The notes: a model not told the origin generated them from the sequence alone. 64,000 nucleotides of DNA from Colwellia sp. 20A7 (GCF_009832865.1 NZ_CP047130.1:4516616-4580615); one strand, 5' to 3'. Shown: positions 35,979-47,174, numbered from the stretch's first letter. A program made the numbers and translations.

Positions 35979-37055
35979 TTGGCTCTTATTCACGGTGGAC
36001 AATTACAGCGAGTGGCGAAACAATTTAACATTGCCCCTGAAAACTGGTTAGATTTATCTACCGGTATAGCCCCACTTAGCTATCCTATTCCATCAATACC
36101 TGAACAGTTGTACCAAGTATTACCTCAACCCAATAGTGCGTTAGAAACTGCCGCCAAAGGTTATTACAACACTAACAGCTTACTAATCACTAACGGTAGC
36201 CAAGCGATAATAAAGCTCTTACCGACGTTATGGCATGAAGAAAATAAACATTCAACAACGGTTTATTTACCTGAGCAAGGCTATAAAGAACATGCCTTAG
36301 CGTGGCAAACAGCCGGTTTTATAGTGTGTTGGTATCAAGACACTTTACCTGAAATTACCGAGATTAAAGAAAATTCGGTGTTGGTGGTGATTAATCCAAA
36401 TAATCCAACCGGACAGCTCTATCAAAAAGCAACGTTGCTCAGCTATCAACAAAAATTAGCGCAAAGTAATGGTTTATTCGTTATTGATGAAGCCTTTATT
36501 GACGTAATTGAGCCGGCGCAATCAATGGCTAATATAAGCATTAGCAACAGCGACAAAAACACCTTGATATTACGCTCATTTGGCAAGTTTTTTGGTTTAG
36601 CTGGAATTCGTATTGGTTTTTTAATCGGTAACGACGATTGGTTAGCAAGGTTTAGTGATCACCTTGGTCCTTGGCAAGTTAATGGCCCGGCACAGTTTAT
36701 TGCGCAAAAAGCCCTAGAAGATAAACACTGGCAAAGGCAGCAACAACAAACCCTAAAAACGTTAAGCAGCCAGTTACAGACATTACTCACTGAAAATTTA
36801 CCCATGCAACAAATAACGACAATATCTGGCACTGCTCTATTTCAAACGGTTTATTTTAAAGCAGGTAGAGACGATACAAGCCTTGAGAATAAAAACATTG
36901 ATGGCAAAAAAAGTGCTGAAAATTACTATATTGCGTTATGCAAACAAGGGGTTTATGTAAGACTGACGGATGATAAGTGTGCATTGCGGTTTGGTATACC
37001 AAAAGCAGAAGATTTTGAACGACTCGCTAACGCTTTAGCGAATATAAAAAATTAA
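35979..37055 (+). CDS. cobD: Threonine-phosphate decarboxylase, PLP-dependent
   Basis: A 358-residue class I/II aminotransferase-fold enzyme that makes aminopropanol phosphate for the CbiB step. Motifs: HGGQLQRVAKQF near the start, WLDLSTGIAPLSYP, INPNNPTGQLY, DEAFIDV, and the PLP Lys in LRSFGKFFGLAGIRIGF, with the phosphate-binding Arg in CALRFGIP. The start is TTG at 35979, with AGGGA seven bases upstream. Two nomenclatures exist: this enzyme is CobD in Salmonella and CobC in Pseudomonas. A strong shared terminator follows. Confidence 0.93.
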   Translation: MALIHGGQLQRVAKQFNIAPENWLDLSTGIAPLSYPIPSIPEQLYQVLPQPNSALETAAKGYYNTNSLLITNGSQAIIKLLPTLWHEENKHSTTVYLPEQGYKEHALAWQTAGFIVCWYQDTLPEITEIKENSVLVVINPNNPTGQLYQKATLLSYQQKLAQSNGLFVIDEAFIDVIEPAQSMANISISNSDKNTLILRSFGKFFGLAGIRIGFLIGNDDWLARFSDHLGPWQVNGPAQFIAQKALEDKHWQRQQQQTLKTLSSQLQTLLTENLPMQQITTISGTALFQTVYFKAGRDDTSLENKNIDGKKSAENYYIALCKQGVYVRLTDDKCALRFGIPKAEDFERLANALANIKN

Positions 37056-37103
37056 ATTGACTTTAAAAGGCAAAAAACTAAAACCTAAAAATTAAGAACT
37101 AAG

Positions 37104-37142
37104 AACGTAAAAAGGTAAATGACTGCTCTACCTTTTTACGTT
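37104..37142. terminator. Bidirectional terminator between cobD and btuB
   Basis: AACGTAAAAAGGTA (37104-37117) pairs perfectly with TACCTTTTTACGTT (37129-37142). It lies between convergent genes and serves both. Confidence 0.85.
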
Positions 37143-37172
37143 ATATATTTTTGTGTGATATCAACGAATCAA

Positions 37173-39062
37173 TTAAAAAGTATAAGTACCTGTTAATTGA
37201 AAGTTAACACCGTCAGTCAGGTAATCTTCAGCAACCCTATATTCTTCGTCAAAAAGGTTATTGACTTTACCGACAATAGAAAAGTCCTCTGACACTTGGT
37301 AACCTACTGAAATATTAGTTAAAAGTTCTGATTGCAAGGTAACGGTGTTTTTATTATCTTCACTTCTACCTCTAAAATCAAAGACAATATTCGTAGTAAA
37401 ATCACCAATTTGATAACCCAAAGTATAGGTTACGGTAACTTTTGGACGACGCAATAATGCTTTACCTGTTAACTTGTTTTCTGCTTCTACATAAGCCGCC
37501 GCGACTAAATGAGAAAGCTCTCCCGTTTGTAATGAAACCGTTAAATCAACACCTTTAGCGGTAGCAAGATCGACATTAGCTGGCTGCCAATCACCGTCAG
37601 CATTGGGTGCCCATGCAATTAGGTTTTCTATTTCAGTATCATAGAAACTTAACTCAACACTGCCATTATTAAATTGATTACGCACAAGTATTTCTGAGCT
37701 CTCTACTTTTTCAGGCTTTAACAATGGATTACCCGAACCAGGCCAATATAAGTCATTAAATGTTGGCGCTTTAAAGCCCGTACCTTTACTTAAACTTAAT
37801 AACCAGTCGTCATTGAATTGATAACCTGCTGAAAGGTTGTAAGTAACTTCTTTGTCTAAGCCATCAATATCGTCTTGACGCACCGCGCCTTCAAATAAAA
37901 ATTGACCTTCGTGATGACGAGCTTGAACAAATACAGCTGATGCTTTTCGCGCATTTACCTCATAGTCAGAGCTAGTATTTGAAACACGCTCTTTATACCA
38001 ATCGAAACCACCTGTAAGGTTTGTTTTATCATTTAATTGATACTGGGCAAACAAACCAAATTGGTCTCGTTTCGTGGTGATTTCACTAACTACTTTTGGT
38101 GTAGTATTACTTTTGAATGAACCACCTTGGTCTTGCGACTTAGCAAATGAGGTTTCAATTGCAAGTTTATCCGCGTTATAAGCGCCACCTAGTTTAACTG
38201 AATAATTTTCATATTCATTTTCATCTGAGCCAGCCGATTTACTGTCGTAATCTGAACCGCCTTTTTCATAATGAGAAACTAAATCAAGGGTATATTCTTT
38301 GGATAATTTACTTTGACCATTAACACTAAAAGATTGACGATCATAACCATCATCATCTTCTTGGCCAGCATGTTCTGTTGCGTTAAAGCCATCACTTTCT
38401 TCTAAAGCGGCAGCAATAGTCAATGAATTATCTTCATCACCAAGACCGATAGCCGCTTCTGTTTTCCAGTAACCATTACTACCGATACCAGCAGTAACAA
38501 ACCCTTCTTTGGAATTAAGCTTTTTAGTAAAAATTTGAATCACACCGCCAATAGCATCAGATCCCCAAAGCGCACCTCGAGGGCCTTTTACCACTTCAAT
38601 ACGTTCAATTAAAGCAACAGACATTGAAGAGAAACTCGTGCTACCTGTTGTTGCAGAGCCAATACGAACGCCATCAACTAATACCAGAGTATGATTACTA
38701 TTAGTACCACGCATAAATACAGAAGAAGATTGACCTGCCCCGCCTAAATTAGCAACAGTAACCCCTGCCACGGTATTAAGTAGTTCAGTAACATTTTGCG
38801 GTTGGATCGCTTCAATTTCAGCGCGACCGATAACCACAGTTGCTGAAAGTGATAAAAACTGTTCTTGTTGAGTTCGATTTGCCGTAACAACAATGTTTTC
38901 TATGTCAGCACTTTTTTCAGTAACGGTATTAGCGACTGAACTTGATGCTGCAGAAAATAATACTGACGTTACAGCAATTTGAGTAAGTGTTTTCTTGAAC
39001 TGTGCTTTCTTAAGCTGTGTTTTCTTAAACTGTATTTTCTTAAATAATGTTTTTGCTTTCAT
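37173..39062 (-). CDS. btuB: TonB-dependent vitamin B12 receptor
   Basis: A 629-residue outer-membrane receptor. A long basic N-terminal stretch made of a repeated KKxQxKK unit leads into a signal peptide (LTQIAVTSVLFSAASSSVAN). The TonB box IENIVVTANRT, the plug (LLNTVAGVTVANLGG, VFMRGTNSNHTLVLVDGVRIG, VVKGPRGALWGSDAIGGVI) and a barrel ending in aromatic Phe follow. It imports corrinoids across the outer membrane. A riboswitch precedes it, and cobQ lies upstream on the same strand. BtuCDF is not in the window, so the inner-membrane importer is elsewhere or is supplied by the DUF6580-like protein. Confidence 0.93.
   Translation of the reverse strand: MKAKTLFKKIQFKKTQLKKAQFKKTLTQIAVTSVLFSAASSSVANTVTEKSADIENIVVTANRTQQEQFLSLSATVVIGRAEIEAIQPQNVTELLNTVAGVTVANLGGAGQSSSVFMRGTNSNHTLVLVDGVRIGSATTGSTSFSSMSVALIERIEVVKGPRGALWGSDAIGGVIQIFTKKLNSKEGFVTAGIGSNGYWKTEAAIGLGDEDNSLTIAAALEESDGFNATEHAGQEDDDGYDRQSFSVNGQSKLSKEYTLDLVSHYEKGGSDYDSKSAGSDENEYENYSVKLGGAYNADKLAIETSFAKSQDQGGSFKSNTTPKVVSEITTKRDQFGLFAQYQLNDKTNLTGGFDWYKERVSNTSSDYEVNARKASAVFVQARHHEGQFLFEGAVRQDDIDGLDKEVTYNLSAGYQFNDDWLLSLSKGTGFKAPTFNDLYWPGSGNPLLKPEKVESSEILVRNQFNNGSVELSFYDTEIENLIAWAPNADGDWQPANVDLATAKGVDLTVSLQTGELSHLVAAAYVEAENKLTGKALLRRPKVTVTYTLGYQIGDFTTNIVFDFRGRSEDNKNTVTLQSELLTNISVGYQVSEDFSIVGKVNNLFDEEYRVAEDYLTDGVNFQLTGTYTF
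38993..39052 (-). repeat. Four tandem 15-bp repeats inside btuB
   Basis: Units at 38993-39007, 39008-39022, 39023-39037 and 39038-39052 follow the pattern TCTTAAACTGTATTT with a few changes. They are in frame and encode KK-x-Q-x residues in the region just before the signal peptide. Loss or gain of a unit would keep the frame. Confidence 0.75.
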
Positions 39063-39094
39063 ATTACCTCGCTCTATGACGCCCGCCGCATCAT

Positions 39095-39262
39095 GTTGAT
39101 CATTGAGCTATGTATTTTTAGCTCAATGATAATTAAGTAAGTACAAGGTATCGGACTTAAACTTATCGTAACTGCGATAAGTTATTACCGTTGCGGGGGC
39201 AGTACTTAATTCTCATAAGTTTCCCTCGTTTCTTACTATAATAAAGTGGAAGTATTTCCACC
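39095..39262 (-). ncRNA. Cobalamin riboswitch 2 (btuB leader), with expression-platform hairpin
   Basis: On the minus strand, GAGGGAAACTTATGAGAATT is followed by GTACTGCCCCCGCAACGGTAA (about 39182-39204) and a B12 box that has drifted to AGTCCGATACCTTG (about 39142-39156). The core equals that of riboswitch 1. A 12-bp hairpin (39099-39110 with 39119-39130) lies after the aptamer. No U-tract follows it, which suggests control of the btuB ribosome site (GAGGTAATATG) rather than termination. Confidence 0.85.
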
Positions 39263-39274
39263 CTTGAATCTATT

Positions 39275-39300
39275 TATACCAAATCAATTAAATTGGTATA
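39275..39300. repeat. Palindrome TATACCAA-N10-TTGGTATA, like one end of the 163-bp repeat
   Basis: A perfect 8-bp stem around ATCAATTAAA. ATACCAAATCAATTAAATT matches the left end of repeat copy B (ATACCAATTCTATTAAATT) with few differences. It could be a solo repeat end or a terminator-like hairpin between cobQ and btuB. Confidence 0.45.
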
Positions 39301-39356
39301 ATACACTTAACGAAGCGTATTAATTCTTATAAATTTCATGTTGATAGTGAAGGCAG

Positions 39357-40865
39357 TTATAGGGTGTTGCCAGTGGTAACACCCGCTTTTAAAATTTGTT
39401 CAATATCGTCCATATGCAAGTATTGCTCGCATATCCCAGCTAAACGTTCTAATTGAGTTTCTCTATGTTGATTAATATCAATAACAGACTGTACGCCATG
39501 ATCTTGTTTAACCCACTGCAATATCGCGCTGGTTACTGCTCCGTGATCAAAAATGCCATGTAAATAGGTTGCTACAATTTGATTATCTGTTGAGATAAAG
39601 CCATCTGTACTTAGCGCACCTACAGACAAATCACTTATTAAAGGTTTTTTAAGTGCTTCACCTTGTGAATGACCACAATGAATTTCATAGCCCAAAACCT
39701 CACAAGAAGCGCCAGCTAGGGTGAATGTGCCAGAAACCTGTGTTAAGGTTTTTTCTGCGGTTAGCGTCGTGGTAAAGTCAGCTAATCCTAAGCCTGAAAT
39801 AGCTCTTTCGCCATTTTCTTCAGCTGTTGATTCAATCGCAAGTGGATCCAATATTTTATTACCTAGCATTTGAAATCCACCACAAATACCGAGCACTTTA
39901 CCGCCATATCTTAAATGACGATTAATATCCTCTTGCCAGCCTTGAGCTTTTAAAAAGGCTAAGTCTGAAATCACATTTTTACTGCCCGGTAAAATAACTA
40001 AATCGCAATTGTCTATCCGTTCACCCATTTTGACATAACGTAAATCTATTTCAGGGTTTAACCTTAATGGGTCAAAATCAGTATGATTACTAATATGTGG
40101 CAATAGAGGTACCGCAATAGAAATTTTACTTTGAGTCACTTTATTATCAAGAGCAATAGCATCTTCAGCATCAAGCGCTAAATCATGCAAATAAGGTAAA
40201 ACACCTAAAACAGGCTTACCAGTACGTTCTTCAAGCCAAGTTAAACCTGATTCTAGTAACTTAATATCACCGCGAAAACGATTAATAATAAAGCCTTTTA
40301 CCCGTGCTTGTTCTGACGCTGACAATAACGCTAGCGTCCCTACTAAATGAGCAAAAACACCACCACGATCAATATCAGCGACCAAAATAACAGGACAATC
40401 TACTTTTTCAGCGTAGCCCATATTGGCAATATCATGTTCACGTAAATTAATTTCAGCCGGACTACCTGCACCTTCCACCATTAACACATCAAACTCTTGT
40501 GCAAGCCGGTAATGTGATTCAACCACTGCATTCATCGCCACTTTTTTATAATCGTGATAACTGGTCGCTTCCATATTTGAAAGCGCCTTACCGTGTACAA
40601 TAACTTGCGCACCAGTATCACTATTTGGCTTTAATAAAATAGGGTTAAAATCAACACGCGGTGCAATATTAGCAGCAATAGCTTGTAATGCTTGTGCTCG
40701 TCCAATTTCGCCGCCATCTTCTGTTACAGCACTATTTAGCGCCATATTTTGAGGTTTAAAAGGCGCAACACTAAAACCTCTATTAACAAAAACACGACAA
40801 AGCCCTGCCACTACCGTACTTTTTCCCGCATCAGAAGTAGTGCCTTGTATCATTAAAGTTTTCAT
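39357..40865 (-). CDS. cobQ: Cobyric acid synthase (glutamine-hydrolysing)
   Basis: A 502-residue amidotransferase that amidates the b, d, e and g side chains of adenosylcobyrinic acid a,c-diamide. The N-terminal P-loop domain has [19 protein letters not shown], followed by KPQNMALNS and [11 protein letters not shown]. The C-terminal glutaminase domain has the nucleophile Cys in [12 protein letters not shown] and the His in YLHGIFDH. It is the last gene of cobC-cobT-cobS-cobU-cobQ and overlaps cobU by 4 bp. The length is normal for the family. Confidence 0.95.
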   Translation of the reverse strand: MKTLMIQGTTSDAGKSTVVAGLCRVFVNRGFSVAPFKPQNMALNSAVTEDGGEIGRAQALQAIAANIAPRVDFNPILLKPNSDTGAQVIVHGKALSNMEATSYHDYKKVAMNAVVESHYRLAQEFDVLMVEGAGSPAEINLREHDIANMGYAEKVDCPVILVADIDRGGVFAHLVGTLALLSASEQARVKGFIINRFRGDIKLLESGLTWLEERTGKPVLGVLPYLHDLALDAEDAIALDNKVTQSKISIAVPLLPHISNHTDFDPLRLNPEIDLRYVKMGERIDNCDLVILPGSKNVISDLAFLKAQGWQEDINRHLRYGGKVLGICGGFQMLGNKILDPLAIESTAEENGERAISGLGLADFTTTLTAEKTLTQVSGTFTLAGASCEVLGYEIHCGHSQGEALKKPLISDLSVGALSTDGFISTDNQIVATYLHGIFDHGAVTSAILQWVKQDHGVQSVIDINQHRETQLERLAGICEQYLHMDDIEQILKAGVTTGNTL

Positions 40866-41434
40866 TTGTGCTCCTTTGGCTTAAGCGATAGAGGAATACC
40901 TGCCATAATAAAATCGACTCGTTCAGCTATTACGGCGATTTCTTGATGTAACCAACCCGCTTGATCAACAAAATTTCGTGAAAGCTCTCCTATAGGTACA
41001 ATGCCATGACCAACTTCATTACTAACAAGCAGTAAATGCACCTCACTTGATTGTGCATAATGAGATAAAGTTTTAAGTAACGCTTGTTTTTCTTGTTGAA
41101 AACAATCTTTTTCAGATGAACATAAGCAATTTGTTAACCATAAAGTAAGGCAATCAACTAATATTGTTATCCCATGTTTGTGTTCGCTGTTATGTTTTTT
41201 TACTAACTGCTCAATCGCTTTGGCTAGTTCAATAGATGATTCAATTAACAACCAATGAGCAGGTCTTTGTTGTTGGTGTTGCTTGATACGCGCTAACATT
41301 TCACCATCTAACGGCTGAGCTGTTGCTAGATAATAAACCTGTGACTGAGTGTTACTTTCAAGGAGCTTAGCTTGCTTTTCGGCAAATGAACTTTTACCAG
41401 AGCGAGCACCGCCTAAAATCAAATGAACAGACAT
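40862..41434 (-). CDS. cobU: Adenosylcobinamide kinase / GTP:adenosylcobinamide-phosphate guanylyltransferase
   Basis: A 190-residue bifunctional enzyme with Walker [16 protein letters not shown] at the start. [13 protein letters not shown] and the conserved [19 protein letters not shown] complete the signature, including the Glu-Val-Gly-His motif. It phosphorylates adenosylcobinamide and then attaches GMP. It overlaps cobQ by 4 bp and cobS by 1 bp, so the genes are translationally coupled. Confidence 0.95.
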   Translation of the reverse strand: MSVHLILGGARSGKSSFAEKQAKLLESNTQSQVYYLATAQPLDGEMLARIKQHQQQRPAHWLLIESSIELAKAIEQLVKKHNSEHKHGITILVDCLTLWLTNCLCSSEKDCFQQEKQALLKTLSHYAQSSEVHLLLVSNEVGHGIVPIGELSRNFVDQAGWLHQEIAVIAERVDFIMAGIPLSLKPKEHK

Positions 41435-42249
41435 TAACTAATAACTCCTGAACTTGTACTTAACATGACATCACCATAGCCAAACACCAATAACGTTAAA
41501 TAAATAACAATTTCGCTACTTTGCTGAGCTGCGCCTAAACAATCACCGGTATAACCACTAAGTTGCTTATTAAACCAAAATGCTAATAAAGCTCTAAAAA
41601 TAAATAAAATAACGAACAATAAAATACATTCACCCAAAGGAAGAAACCATAAACTCACTATCAATCCAGTGGCAAACAACGCCATTAAACTTGTGTTCGA
41701 TAAATGCTGAGCTAGCGGTTTGACTTTTGAGGTAGCATCAAGGGAGACATAAGACATATCGTAAATTAAACTGGTGGCAACTACACGACTCAAGGTGTTT
41801 GCTAAAATGAGCGCAATAAGAGGCGATGCAAACGCCATTAAACTTTGATATTTTAGAAATAAAATAATAAATAACGCTGCTGCACCATAAGTTCCTAAGC
41901 GACTATCTTTCATAATATTCAGTTTTTGCTCAATGCTCCAACCACCACCAAAGCCATCCCAAACATCTGCCCAGCCATCTTCATGAAAAGCGCCGGTTAC
42001 TAATAAACTAGCAGCCATAGCAATAAGCACAGCAATTTCTTTTGGTAAATATTCCACGGAAGCAGCATAAATTAAAGAACAAAGGATACCAACCATAAGA
42101 CCAACTACAGCAAAGTAGCGACTAGATTGATTAAGTTGCTCTGCACTAATTTCAGCAGGTAATCGAACAGGTATGCGCGTGAAAAAACTAACGGCCAATA
42201 ACAATAGTGTTAATTGAGGTTTTATTTTCTGTTGTAAATTTTGAGTCAT
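41434..42249 (-). CDS. cobS: Adenosylcobinamide-GDP ribazoletransferase (cobalamin synthase)
   Basis: A 271-residue inner-membrane enzyme with about seven helices. It joins alpha-ribazole to adenosylcobinamide-GDP. The family motifs are SFFTRIPVRLP at the start, AFHEDGWADVWDGFGGG with the acidic metal site, KDSRLGTYGAAALFI, and SGYTGDCLGAAQQSSEI near the end. It sits between cobT and cobU. Confidence 0.95.
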   Translation of the reverse strand: MTQNLQQKIKPQLTLLLLAVSFFTRIPVRLPAEISAEQLNQSSRYFAVVGLMVGILCSLIYAASVEYLPKEIAVLIAMAASLLVTGAFHEDGWADVWDGFGGGWSIEQKLNIMKDSRLGTYGAAALFIILFLKYQSLMAFASPLIALILANTLSRVVATSLIYDMSYVSLDATSKVKPLAQHLSNTSLMALFATGLIVSLWFLPLGECILLFVILFIFRALLAFWFNKQLSGYTGDCLGAAQQSSEIVIYLTLLVFGYGDVMLSTSSGVIS

Positions 42250-42276
42250 TTTATGCTCGAGCTTATGCGATAAACG

Positions 42277-43329
42277 CTAAACTACCTTTGTTACTGAGGC
42301 TTGTTCAAAACTAGCCATATCATTGTAAAAAGCCACAGAAGCTTGAATAAGCGGTAAAGCTAACGCTGCTCCTGTACCTTCACCTAAACGTAATTCAAGG
42401 CTTAATAAAGGCTCTACAGTAAGCCAAGTGAGCATTTTCTGATGTCCTTGCTCACCTGAGCAATGAGCAAATATCATATAGTCTTTTACTGCAGGGTTTA
42501 TTTGTATGGCAACCATTGCTGCGGCAGTACAAGTGAACCCATCAACGACTACATGCATATTATCTTCTGCTGCAGCTAACATTGCTCCTGTAATTTGCAC
42601 TATTTCGAAGCCACCTAAACACGCTAATAATTGTATAGGATCTGATAATTTATCCGCATGTAATTTAAGCGCTTGTTCAACTACTTGCTGTTTCTTTTTA
42701 ACAACGTCGTCAGATACGCCAGTGCCCTTTCCGACCGTTTCTACTGCAGAGATATTCATAACAGCTGCCATGATTGCAGATGACGATGTCGTATTGCCAA
42801 TACCCATCTCACCAAAAGCAATTAAATTGCAGCCATTTTTCTTGGTTTTACTGATCAGCGATTTAGCTTTACTAAAGCCTTCTTTCACAGTTTCTACTGT
42901 CATAGCGGCTTGCAAATGCAAAGGCTGTGTAATATTGCCTAGATGTTGATCAATAACATTTAATTCTGGGGACGGTTTATGCAAGATACCTGCATCAACG
43001 ACACTCAAATCCCAACCTAATTGACGGCAAAAAACACTTATCGCTGCACCACCGGTTGCAAAGTTAGCAACCATTTGACCGGTAACTTCACTTGGCGCTA
43101 TAGAAACCCCTTCCGCAGCCACCCCATGGTCACCCGCGAAAATAATAAGAGCAGGTTTTTTAATGACTAATCGCGCAAGCTGTTCAGACTGTGTTACTTG
43201 TACTCGTGCTATTGCTTTCGCAGTTGTTTCGAGCTGGCCAAGTGCACCTAATGGCTTAGTTTTACCATCAATGATTGCTTGAATTTCATTATCAAATTTG
43301 TGAGTAATAGGTTCAATTGTAAATGTCAT
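42277..43329 (-). CDS. cobT: Nicotinate-nucleotide-dimethylbenzimidazole phosphoribosyltransferase
   Basis: A 350-residue enzyme that activates the lower-ligand base to alpha-ribazole phosphate. Motifs: [12 protein letters not shown] near the N-terminus, [41 protein letters not shown], and the catalytic Glu near the C-terminus in [13 protein letters not shown]. All agree with CobT. It lies 27 bp before cobS and 92 bp after the phosphatase gene. Confidence 0.96.
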   Translation of the reverse strand: MTFTIEPITHKFDNEIQAIIDGKTKPLGALGQLETTAKAIARVQVTQSEQLARLVIKKPALIIFAGDHGVAAEGVSIAPSEVTGQMVANFATGGAAISVFCRQLGWDLSVVDAGILHKPSPELNVIDQHLGNITQPLHLQAAMTVETVKEGFSKAKSLISKTKKNGCNLIAFGEMGIGNTTSSSAIMAAVMNISAVETVGKGTGVSDDVVKKKQQVVEQALKLHADKLSDPIQLLACLGGFEIVQITGAMLAAAEDNMHVVVDGFTCTAAAMVAIQINPAVKDYMIFAHCSGEQGHQKMLTWLTVEPLLSLELRLGEGTGAALALPLIQASVAFYNDMASFEQASVTKVV

Positions 43330-43421
43330 AATAGTCTCAATGGGGATATTTATAGTTTTAACGGTAAACCATTATCGTGAATATAAATTTAGTAAAAAAT
43401 AAAAGAAGGTGGTTTTATTAT

Positions 43422-44063
43422 TTATAACACGAGTTTTGACCAAACCTTTCCACTCTCATCTCGATATAAAGATATTTTTATCAAGCAAGCATAAGGTACC
43501 TCAATTGAGTCCATATGCGAGGTTCCTGGAATAGGTAAATTTAAAACTCTGGCAAGTAAATGCTTGATCACACCTGCATGTGTAAAAACGAGTGTATTTT
43601 TCGATTCATTTTCATCACAAAAGCTTTTCCACCAATGATCAATACGACCTGTAAAACTTGTCATAGATTCACCATTTGGCGGTTGATTCTGCCAAGGGTT
43701 TTGCCAAAAATCACCTATTGCACTAGTTGTTGACCGATCATCTATTTTCCATAATGACTGATAAGTTCTACCATCCCAATCACCAAAGTCCATTTCTTGT
43801 AATTTATTTTCAATTTCTAATGATAAGTTTTGTTGCTGACAGAATAAGTTAGCATATTGGCAACAACGTACTAAGGGAGAGCTAATACAACGGTCGATAG
43901 ACTTTAGTGAACTTGTAGCAAGTAATAATTGATTACGGCCAAGCGCAGATAATGCCACATCCGTTTTTCCTGCCAGAATACCCGGCGTATCAATTTCACC
44001 GTGACGTAATAAATAAAGTGTACTTTCTGTAGGAAGTAACTGATTTGATATTTTATTTAGCAC
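43422..44063 (-). CDS. cobC: Histidine phosphatase, probable alpha-ribazole phosphatase
   Basis: A 213-residue branch-1 phosphatase. The catalytic RHGE sits in YLLRHGEIDTPGILAGKTD, followed by CISSPLVRCCQYA, LQEMDFGDWDGR, and the second His in VFTHAGVIKHLLAR. The position upstream of cobT-cobS-cobU-cobQ and the RHGE-type motif make this the better CobC candidate in the window, more so than the gene at 34295. It probably begins the operon. The 44064-44354 gap upstream holds no aptamer. Confidence 0.88.
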   Translation of the reverse strand: MLNKISNQLLPTESTLYLLRHGEIDTPGILAGKTDVALSALGRNQLLLATSSLKSIDRCISSPLVRCCQYANLFCQQQNLSLEIENKLQEMDFGDWDGRTYQSLWKIDDRSTTSAIGDFWQNPWQNQPPNGESMTSFTGRIDHWWKSFCDENESKNTLVFTHAGVIKHLLARVLNLPIPGTSHMDSIEVPYACLIKISLYRDESGKVWSKLVL

Positions 44064-44203
44064 TGTTTAATCAACCATAGTTTTAAAGAAGACGTAGTTG
44101 GCTAAAAATTTAAATAAATTAATTAGCTTATGGGAACTTTTTATAATTTCACTACTCTTAATAGTTGTAAGTTTTATTTCCCTTAGTGTTTCATGTTTTT
44201 ATT
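44064..44203. other. Gap before cobC, possible small-RNA region
   Basis: No protein gene is seen. A plus-strand TATAAT at 44142-44147, with a weak TTAATT 17 bp upstream, precedes an orphan plus-strand terminator at 44204-44231. This would produce an RNA of about 75-80 bases. The promoter of cobC (minus) should also lie here. Confidence 0.3.
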
Positions 44204-44231
44204 GCGTCTATCTTAATAGACGCTTTTTTTT
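44204..44231 (+). terminator. Orphan Rho-independent terminator, plus strand
   Basis: GCGTCTAT-CTTA-ATAGACGC is a perfect 8-bp stem, followed by eight T at 44224-44231. No plus-strand gene ends here: the nearest genes on both sides run on the minus strand. It may end a small RNA. Confidence 0.75.
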
Positions 44232-44270
44232 GTCAAAAATTTAGTGTTTTAAATAGTAACAAACATAAAA

Positions 44271-44302
44271 AATGCCCTGTTACTTTACAATAACAGAGCA
44301 TT
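44271..44302 (-). terminator. Terminator of the ATP synthase operon
   Basis: AATGCCCTGTTA pairs with TAACAGAGCATT with one bulge. An A-run before it (44266-44272) gives a U-tract on the minus strand. It lies 53 bp after the atpC stop. Confidence 0.85.
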
Positions 44303-44354
44303 TATAATTTAATTCACTAAACCTTAGCTGACGACTTAAATCAGGAAGTTAATA

Positions 44355-44777
44355 TTAACTTCTTTTATTAGTCACCTGAATAACACGTAGTTGCGCTACT
44401 GCGCGTGCTAATTCAGCAGCTACTGCAGCATAATCAACATCAATACCACTGGCATTCATATTTTCTTCTGCACGCTTTTTAGCTTCTATAGCAGCTTGTT
44501 CATCTAAATCACCAGCACGTGTTGCTACATCAGCAAGCACAGTAACATGATTTGGTTGAACTTCTAACATACCACCTGAAAGATAAATAACTTCTTCGCT
44601 ACCATCTTTTTTAGTGATAAGTGCCATTCCAGGTTTTAGTGAGGTCAGTAAAGGTGCGTGACCAGGTAAAATACCCAACTCACCTTCACTACCTGTGATC
44701 TGTAATGATTTAATATTGCCAGAAAATAAACTTTCCTGAGCGCTTACTACATCCAGATTAACAGTTAATAATGCCAT
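44355..44777 (-). CDS. atpC: ATP synthase F1 subunit epsilon
   Basis: A 140-residue subunit with an N-terminal beta-sandwich ([39 protein letters not shown]) and a C-terminal helical hairpin ([13 protein letters not shown], then [20 protein letters not shown]). It links the rotor to the catalytic head and can inhibit ATP hydrolysis. It is the last gene of the atp operon, 61 bp after atpD. Confidence 0.97.
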   Translation of the reverse strand: MALLTVNLDVVSAQESLFSGNIKSLQITGSEGELGILPGHAPLLTSLKPGMALITKKDGSEEVIYLSGGMLEVQPNHVTVLADVATRAGDLDEQAAIEAKKRAEENMNASGIDVDYAAVAAELARAVAQLRVIQVTNKRS

Positions 44778-44838
44778 TTGACTCGACCTCTATATTAATA
44801 AGCACTTAAGAGATAAACCCTAAGCGCTTATCAGATGA

Positions 44839-46281
<1,443 letters not shown>

Positions 46282-46310
46282 TTACGAAAACGTTATATGT
46301 TAATTACTCT

Positions 46311-47174
46311 TTAACCAACCGCAGCTGCACCTGCAACGATTTCACCCAATTCTTGAGTAATCGATGCTTGACGCGCTTTGTTGTATACCAGTTGTAAATC
46401 ATCAATCAAGTCACCAGCGTTATCTGTAGCGGCTTTCATGGCTACCATACGGGCAGCTTGTTCACAGGCTAAGTTTTCAACTACGCCTTGGTATACTTGC
46501 GACTCTACATAACGAACTAATAGTTGATCTAACAATACGTTAGCATCAGGTTCGTATATGTAATCCCAACGATGCTTCATATCTACATCGTCAGACTTAG
46601 GTAAAGGTAATAACTGATCAACTGTTGGTGCTTGTGTCATAGTGTTAACAAACTTGTTATACACTACGAATAGCTTATCAATTTCGCCGTTATTATAAGC
46701 ATTTAGCATAACCTGAACACTACCAACTAAGTCAGTAAGTGACGGGTTATCGCCTAAGCCAGATATTTGTGCAGTTACTTTAGAGCCCATGTTGTTAAAA
46801 AACGATGTAGCTTTTGAGCCTACAACCGCAAATTCAACTTCAGCTCCTTGACCCTGCCATTTGGCAGCGTCAGCTAGTACTTGTTTAAATAAGTTAATAT
46901 TTAAACCACCACACAAACCACGGTCTGTTGATACAACAATATAGCCAACACGCTTAACTTCACGCTCTTCCATATAAGGATGGCGATATTCTAAGTTACC
47001 AAGCGCAATATGACCGATCACGTTACGTATATTTGTCGCATATGGACGAGAAGCTGCCATGCTTTCTTGCGCTTTACGCATTTTAGAAGCGGCAACCATT
47101 TCCATAGCGTTTGTGATCTTTTGAGTATTTTTCACACTCGCAATTTTGGTTTTTATTTCTTTACCAACGGCCAT
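46311..47174 (-). CDS. atpG: ATP synthase F1 subunit gamma
   Basis: A 287-residue central stalk subunit with N-terminal helix [21 protein letters not shown], the motif [11 protein letters not shown], and C-terminal helix ([24 protein letters not shown] split around 255-278). It turns within the alpha3beta3 head. The gene order and length match the standard operon. Confidence 0.98.
   Translation of the reverse strand: MAVGKEIKTKIASVKNTQKITNAMEMVAASKMRKAQESMAASRPYATNIRNVIGHIALGNLEYRHPYMEEREVKRVGYIVVSTDRGLCGGLNINLFKQVLADAAKWQGQGAEVEFAVVGSKATSFFNNMGSKVTAQISGLGDNPSLTDLVGSVQVMLNAYNNGEIDKLFVVYNKFVNTMTQAPTVDQLLPLPKSDDVDMKHRWDYIYEPDANVLLDQLLVRYVESQVYQGVVENLACEQAARMVAMKAATDNAGDLIDDLQLVYNKARQASITQELGEIVAGAAAVG

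Noticed and set aside
37173..39062. Could the receptor be a siderophore receptor instead of BtuB?
   Set aside because: A cobalamin riboswitch leader, cob neighbours and BtuB-like plug motifs point to B12.
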